A stretch of 64,000 nt of DNA from Quillaja saponaria (Eukaryota; Streptophyta; Magnoliopsida; Fabales; Quillajaceae), in contig CM055608.1 of the NCBI GenBank assembly GCA_029379385.1, positions 27,898,350-27,962,349 on the forward strand, read 5' to 3'. Both the position numbers and the translations under genes were made by a program. Under the pieces are notes generated by a model. That model worked only from the letters and a program-made list of their open reading frames with translations, was not told the origin of the DNA and did not search any database. Positions 61,002-64,000 of the stretch are shown one piece after another. Position 1 is the first letter of the stretch, and the number at the start of each line of letters is the position of its first letter.

Positions 61002-61497
61002 AATTTTTTCCAACTTTCTTTTGCCGCTACAGTTTGAAATCACCCAATAGAGCCTGTCTTTCTAATCTTTTATTCCTATAATGATATTCTGAAAACTCCT
61101 GTCTCTATCAACCAATCATGCTGGTTCTTTTTCTTTTTTTTGGGGGGTGGGGGGGTGGTTGGGGCCTTGAGTTGAGGTTTTCTTCTTGATTTATCTAAAT
61201 TCCAAAAACCTTACCCCTTCCCATGATTCCCTTTCTCTAATAACTTAATCACTACACAGATTCTTTTGAACTTGCATCAATGCCAAGAAACTGTAAGACC
61301 AACTTCATCTGAAGAAGTACATTCAACCACTGTGAGCATTCACGAAATTTATTTCATGTTACTTTTCTCTCTCTTCAGAATAGGAATCACCTTTCATTAT
61401 CCAAGGCAATGCAACAAATAATAAGAACAAAATACCAAGAAGAAGCTCTTAAACATTTTAAGAACATCACAGCAACAAAACTTTCATCAGTGGTCTC

Positions 61498-61544
61498 TGT
61501 GTCTGTGTCTGTGTCTGTGTCTGTGTGGGGGGGGGGGGGGGGGG
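61498..61544. repeat. (TGTGTC)n microsatellite with poly-G tract
   Basis: About four to five TGTGTC units are followed by an 18-base G run, in the CLASP intron close to the exon at 61559. Poly-G tracts of this length are prone to sequencing error. Confidence 0.8.
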
Positions 61545-61621
61545 CGGGCACCACAAACCTCCATAAACAAGGGCTTCAACTCTCTGCATTGCAGCAATCC
61601 GAATAGACCAATCCTTCTCTG

Positions 61622-64000
61622 GTTATGACATAATAAATCATGATTTCATCAAAATTTAATATAATACACATATCATTTTAATACATATAAATCTAATTCG
61701 ATTAATTAAAGGATATGAACCAACCATGCTTGGATGATTAAATTATCGTCTCCACAATGCATAATAGATGCTAATGAGAGATAGGGTTAATAAATAAATT
61801 AATTATTTGAACTAATAGTTAAGAATAGATGTTAATTTTATTGAAATTTGAAAACAAACTATAATGTAACATAAAGCTCTGAAAATAAGAGTATTTTTTT
61901 CTCTAAAATACCGTTGTAGTCATATTATTCAAAGATAGATATGATTTTAGTTATATTTGACCAATTTACTATTTTATAATATTATTTAACCTAAAATAAA
62001 ATTTAAACTAAAATTGACTCAGTGAGAATGTATGTCTTAAAATTATGATAAAACTAAAATATAAAAATTTAGTGAAAAGCATGTTTATAAATACTATAAA
62101 TCGTTAAAGAATATGAAGTTGTTGTTATTAAATGTATTTTAACAATAATTCATAGTTTGATGGTAAAGTTAAAAATATATATACTATCGAGAGTTTAGCT
62201 CAAATAATTGGTACTTGTTATCTCACCCTAAATATTAAGTTTGAACATTTTTAATGTGCTAAAAAAAAAAAAGTTTAAAATATACTAAAGCAATTTATTT
62301 TAAATAATATTAAACCAAATCGATTGGATTGCCATCATACTCGTCGGCCGAGTAAACAAAAAACCAGAGCGTGCGAGGTGGCAAAGAGGCCCAGCGTGCC
62401 ATTTGAAACCCCCCACTAGTCCAATTTGAAACTTTTTTTTTTTTTTTTTTTTGAATTGAAATTTTCAAACATTTTAAATTCAATGAGAACTGACCATGTG
62501 TTCTCTCAGGTTTACCCAATCTTGTTTAGTTCAACTAGTTAATTCGGTTTGGGCAAGGGCCACTGAGTTCCACCTTGTTATGAAAGAACCCTTATCCTCT
62601 CAAGTCTCAACCAAAACCAACCAAACCAACCTATCTTGGTCCAATTGGTTGGTTTAAAGTTATTAATTCTGATTAATCAGCTTTAGTAAACCCAAGAACA
62701 ATTACATGGGATGACTTGATTAGATTGTTTGATGGTCTAAAAATTGCATGTTCAGCTCAAATTCAGAAATTTCTCATTGCAGTGGGATGTTTTCAGTTTC
62801 TGCTTTAAATTTTCTAGCACAGATTCTGTAAATACGAACCAAGCATGTTTATTGTGAGACTAACACCTGTGCCAATAATTTGGCAAAACACACAGCTTGT
62901 TTATCACTCGAAGAACTAATTATCTTTAATTGTGTTCCTATTTTTATTTCAAATCCTTTTCAATGCGATTTGCAAAGGCACACTGCTCTTTCATATGCCT
63001 TTCATGAACTGAGAATAGCCACTTGCTATATATAAATAGCACGAAAAATGAAAAAATTGCAAGAATCAAAGGCTGGTAGAAAAAAAAAATCATCACCACT
63101 CAACCTCATCATGATTATATTAACATTTAGCCTCGAAATATATATATTCATGATATAAAGAAAATTTTGAACATTAATTTGCACAATCAAAAGAATAATC
63201 CTATGATTATGTATGTAATATAGAGAATATATAAATACAGGTGAAGATTTTAATAGTCCATGCCGGCTCCCATTGCTGGGCTTTCCTTCCCATCTTGTGC
63301 AAGTTCAACCACAGCAGCCTCGGTTGTGGTCATCAATGAAGGGACACTACAACATTATAAAAATAAAATAAAAACCAGATTAAGTATTTGTAGGACACAC
63401 ATTGGTCCTTAAGTCAATTTAGACAGATTGCAATGGCCAAATTGGTCGATTTTCAACAGTTCTCCATTAGAAAATTATAAATACGAAAATGACTTTTTGA
63501 ATAAATTATAAGGACGAAAAATATAATTTAGCCTAAAGAAAAAAAAATTACCTTGCAGCATCCCCGAGGGCTGTTCTAATGACTTTTAATGGATCGACCA
63601 TTCCTGCTTTTATCATGTCAACATACTCACCTGAACCGAAGCAGCGAGAAGAATTTACATCTGCATAATAATATATAGCTTGAAACATGCTTGAGAGACA
63701 CTGCTTATTCTTTTTCTCTTTTTAATAATGCATATTAACCTTTCGCAGCATTGTATCCAAGGTCAGGATTGTCCTGCTCCAGCAATTTTCCAACAACAAC
63801 TGCCCCCTCTACTCCTGCATTAGAAGCAAATATGTACACTGGCATCTGTACACAAAAAGAAGGCCCATAAGTTCGATTGACAAAGTACATGTTTAGGCTT
63901 AACCTAAAGATAATAAATATATTGCATGCAGATTCTTGGGAAAGACAATGCTGCATTTTCCAAAATCCAAATGATATGCATTGGGTCTTTGGCACATCGA
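61622..64000. repeat. Tandem duplication unit B (cut by the window end)
   Basis: Near-identical to 55817-58198. The junction with unit A at 61621/61622 joins the interior of a CLASP exon to HSP60 downstream DNA. What follows unit B is outside the window. Confidence 0.9.
63250..64000 (-). CDS. HSP60: Mitochondrial HSP60 (CPN60) C-terminal exons, unit B (partial)
   Basis: Three exons are visible: 63845-63740, 63630-63552 and 63346-63250; the window ends in the next intron. They encode the same C-terminal HSP60 segment as unit A and are intact. One amino-acid change is seen near the C-terminus: DEKESP in unit A reads DGKESP here. The donor of the 63552 exon is GTAATT, against GTGATT in unit A. 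This copy may be the 3' end of the complete, working HSP60 gene lying to the right, or a second copy of the truncated fragment. Confidence 0.8.

Larger units (their letters stand above)
55817..61621. repeat. Tandem duplication unit A (5,805 bp)
   Basis: The sequence from 55817 onward (GTTATGACATAATAAATCAT...) recurs from 61622 to the window end with only scattered substitutions and small indels; the offset is 5,805 bp at the start and 5,802 bp at the end. Unit A holds the HSP60 3' flank, four HSP60 exons, and the CLASP fragment. Its left edge is simple AT-rich DNA. Confidence 0.9.
58649..61621 (-). pseudogene. CLASP: CLASP gene fragment (six internal exons)
   Basis: Exons: 61621-61559 (5'-truncated), 60375-60278, 59255-59181, 59089-59021, 58940-58855 and 58766-58649. 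Joined, they read about 169 residues with no stop and correct phases: KDWSIRIAAMQRVEALVYGG, DYPCFRGLLKQLVGPLSTQL, ACHLLCFLSKELLGDFESC, LVIAESADNCIKT, VLPRIADCAKNDRNAVLRA and ALLILEHWPDAPEIQRSAEL. This is the central TOG/HEAT-repeat region of plant CLASP, the CLIP-associated protein that stabilises cortical microtubules. The full protein has over 1,400 residues, so both ends are missing. The 5' break falls inside an exon exactly at the start of duplication unit B; the 3' break is inside the intron shared with HSP60. Intact frame and introns point to a recent DNA-level capture. Confidence 0.85.

Noticed and set aside
55817..64000. LTR-retrotransposon explanation for the repeated HSP60 segments
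   Set aside because: The repeats contain host exons and introns, lack TG...CA ends and a primer-binding site, and no retroelement proteins lie between them apart from one short LINE tail.
1..64000. CRISPR arrays, operons, prokaryotic mobile elements
   Set aside because: The gene structures are clearly eukaryotic and no spaced identical repeats of CRISPR type were seen.

Overview
The window is nuclear DNA of a flowering plant, most likely a eudicot. The genes carry many GT-AG introns, the intergenic DNA is very AT-rich, and the families are plant ones: a phytochrome-interacting bHLH factor, S-protein homologs, a glycine-rich cell-wall protein and small Tourist-like MITEs. Species cannot be fixed from the sequence. 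Names rest on protein motifs recognised by eye; no database search was possible. Exon edges were placed by hand from splice sites and reading phase.

Layout. 1-240: the tail of a gene for OST4, a 37-residue oligosaccharyltransferase subunit. 360-9440: a direct tandem duplication of a FUSC/aromatic-acid-exporter-like membrane protein gene on the minus strand. Copy 1 is plainly a pseudogene, and copy 2 has lost a 5' splice site. 12595-15341: a cytosolic HSC70 gene with a perfect heat-shock element just upstream of its TATA box. 17310-19640: an HSP20-like (alpha-crystallin-domain) gene. 19640-29300: a gene-poor stretch with at least two MITE families. 29427-36857: a plus-strand run of a secreted glycine-rich protein and three secreted S-protein homologs, with degenerate repeats between the second and third. 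37689-41336: complete six-exon RPT2 (26S proteasome ATPase). 43335-46120: a six-exon HIT-zinc-finger gene (ZNHIT3-like) with an unusual GC-rich leader open in frame with the protein. 47615-53198: complete PIF1-type bHLH gene.

55817-64000: a recent direct duplication with a period of about 5.8 kb. Each unit starts with the 3' flank and C-terminal exons of a mitochondrial HSP60 gene. In the first unit these exons are joined, inside a 60-bp chimeric intron, to six consecutive frame-intact exons from the middle of CLASP, a microtubule-associated protein. The CLASP piece is cut inside an exon exactly where the second unit begins. The window ends inside the second unit.

Most genes here are independent. 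A theme of protein quality control (HSC70, HSP20-like, RPT2, HSP60) is visible but is probably coincidence of location. The best candidates for follow-up are the CLASP/HSP60 chimera and its duplication, the decay of the FUSC pair, the AUG-less in-frame leader of the HIT-finger gene, and the divergent S-protein homolog.
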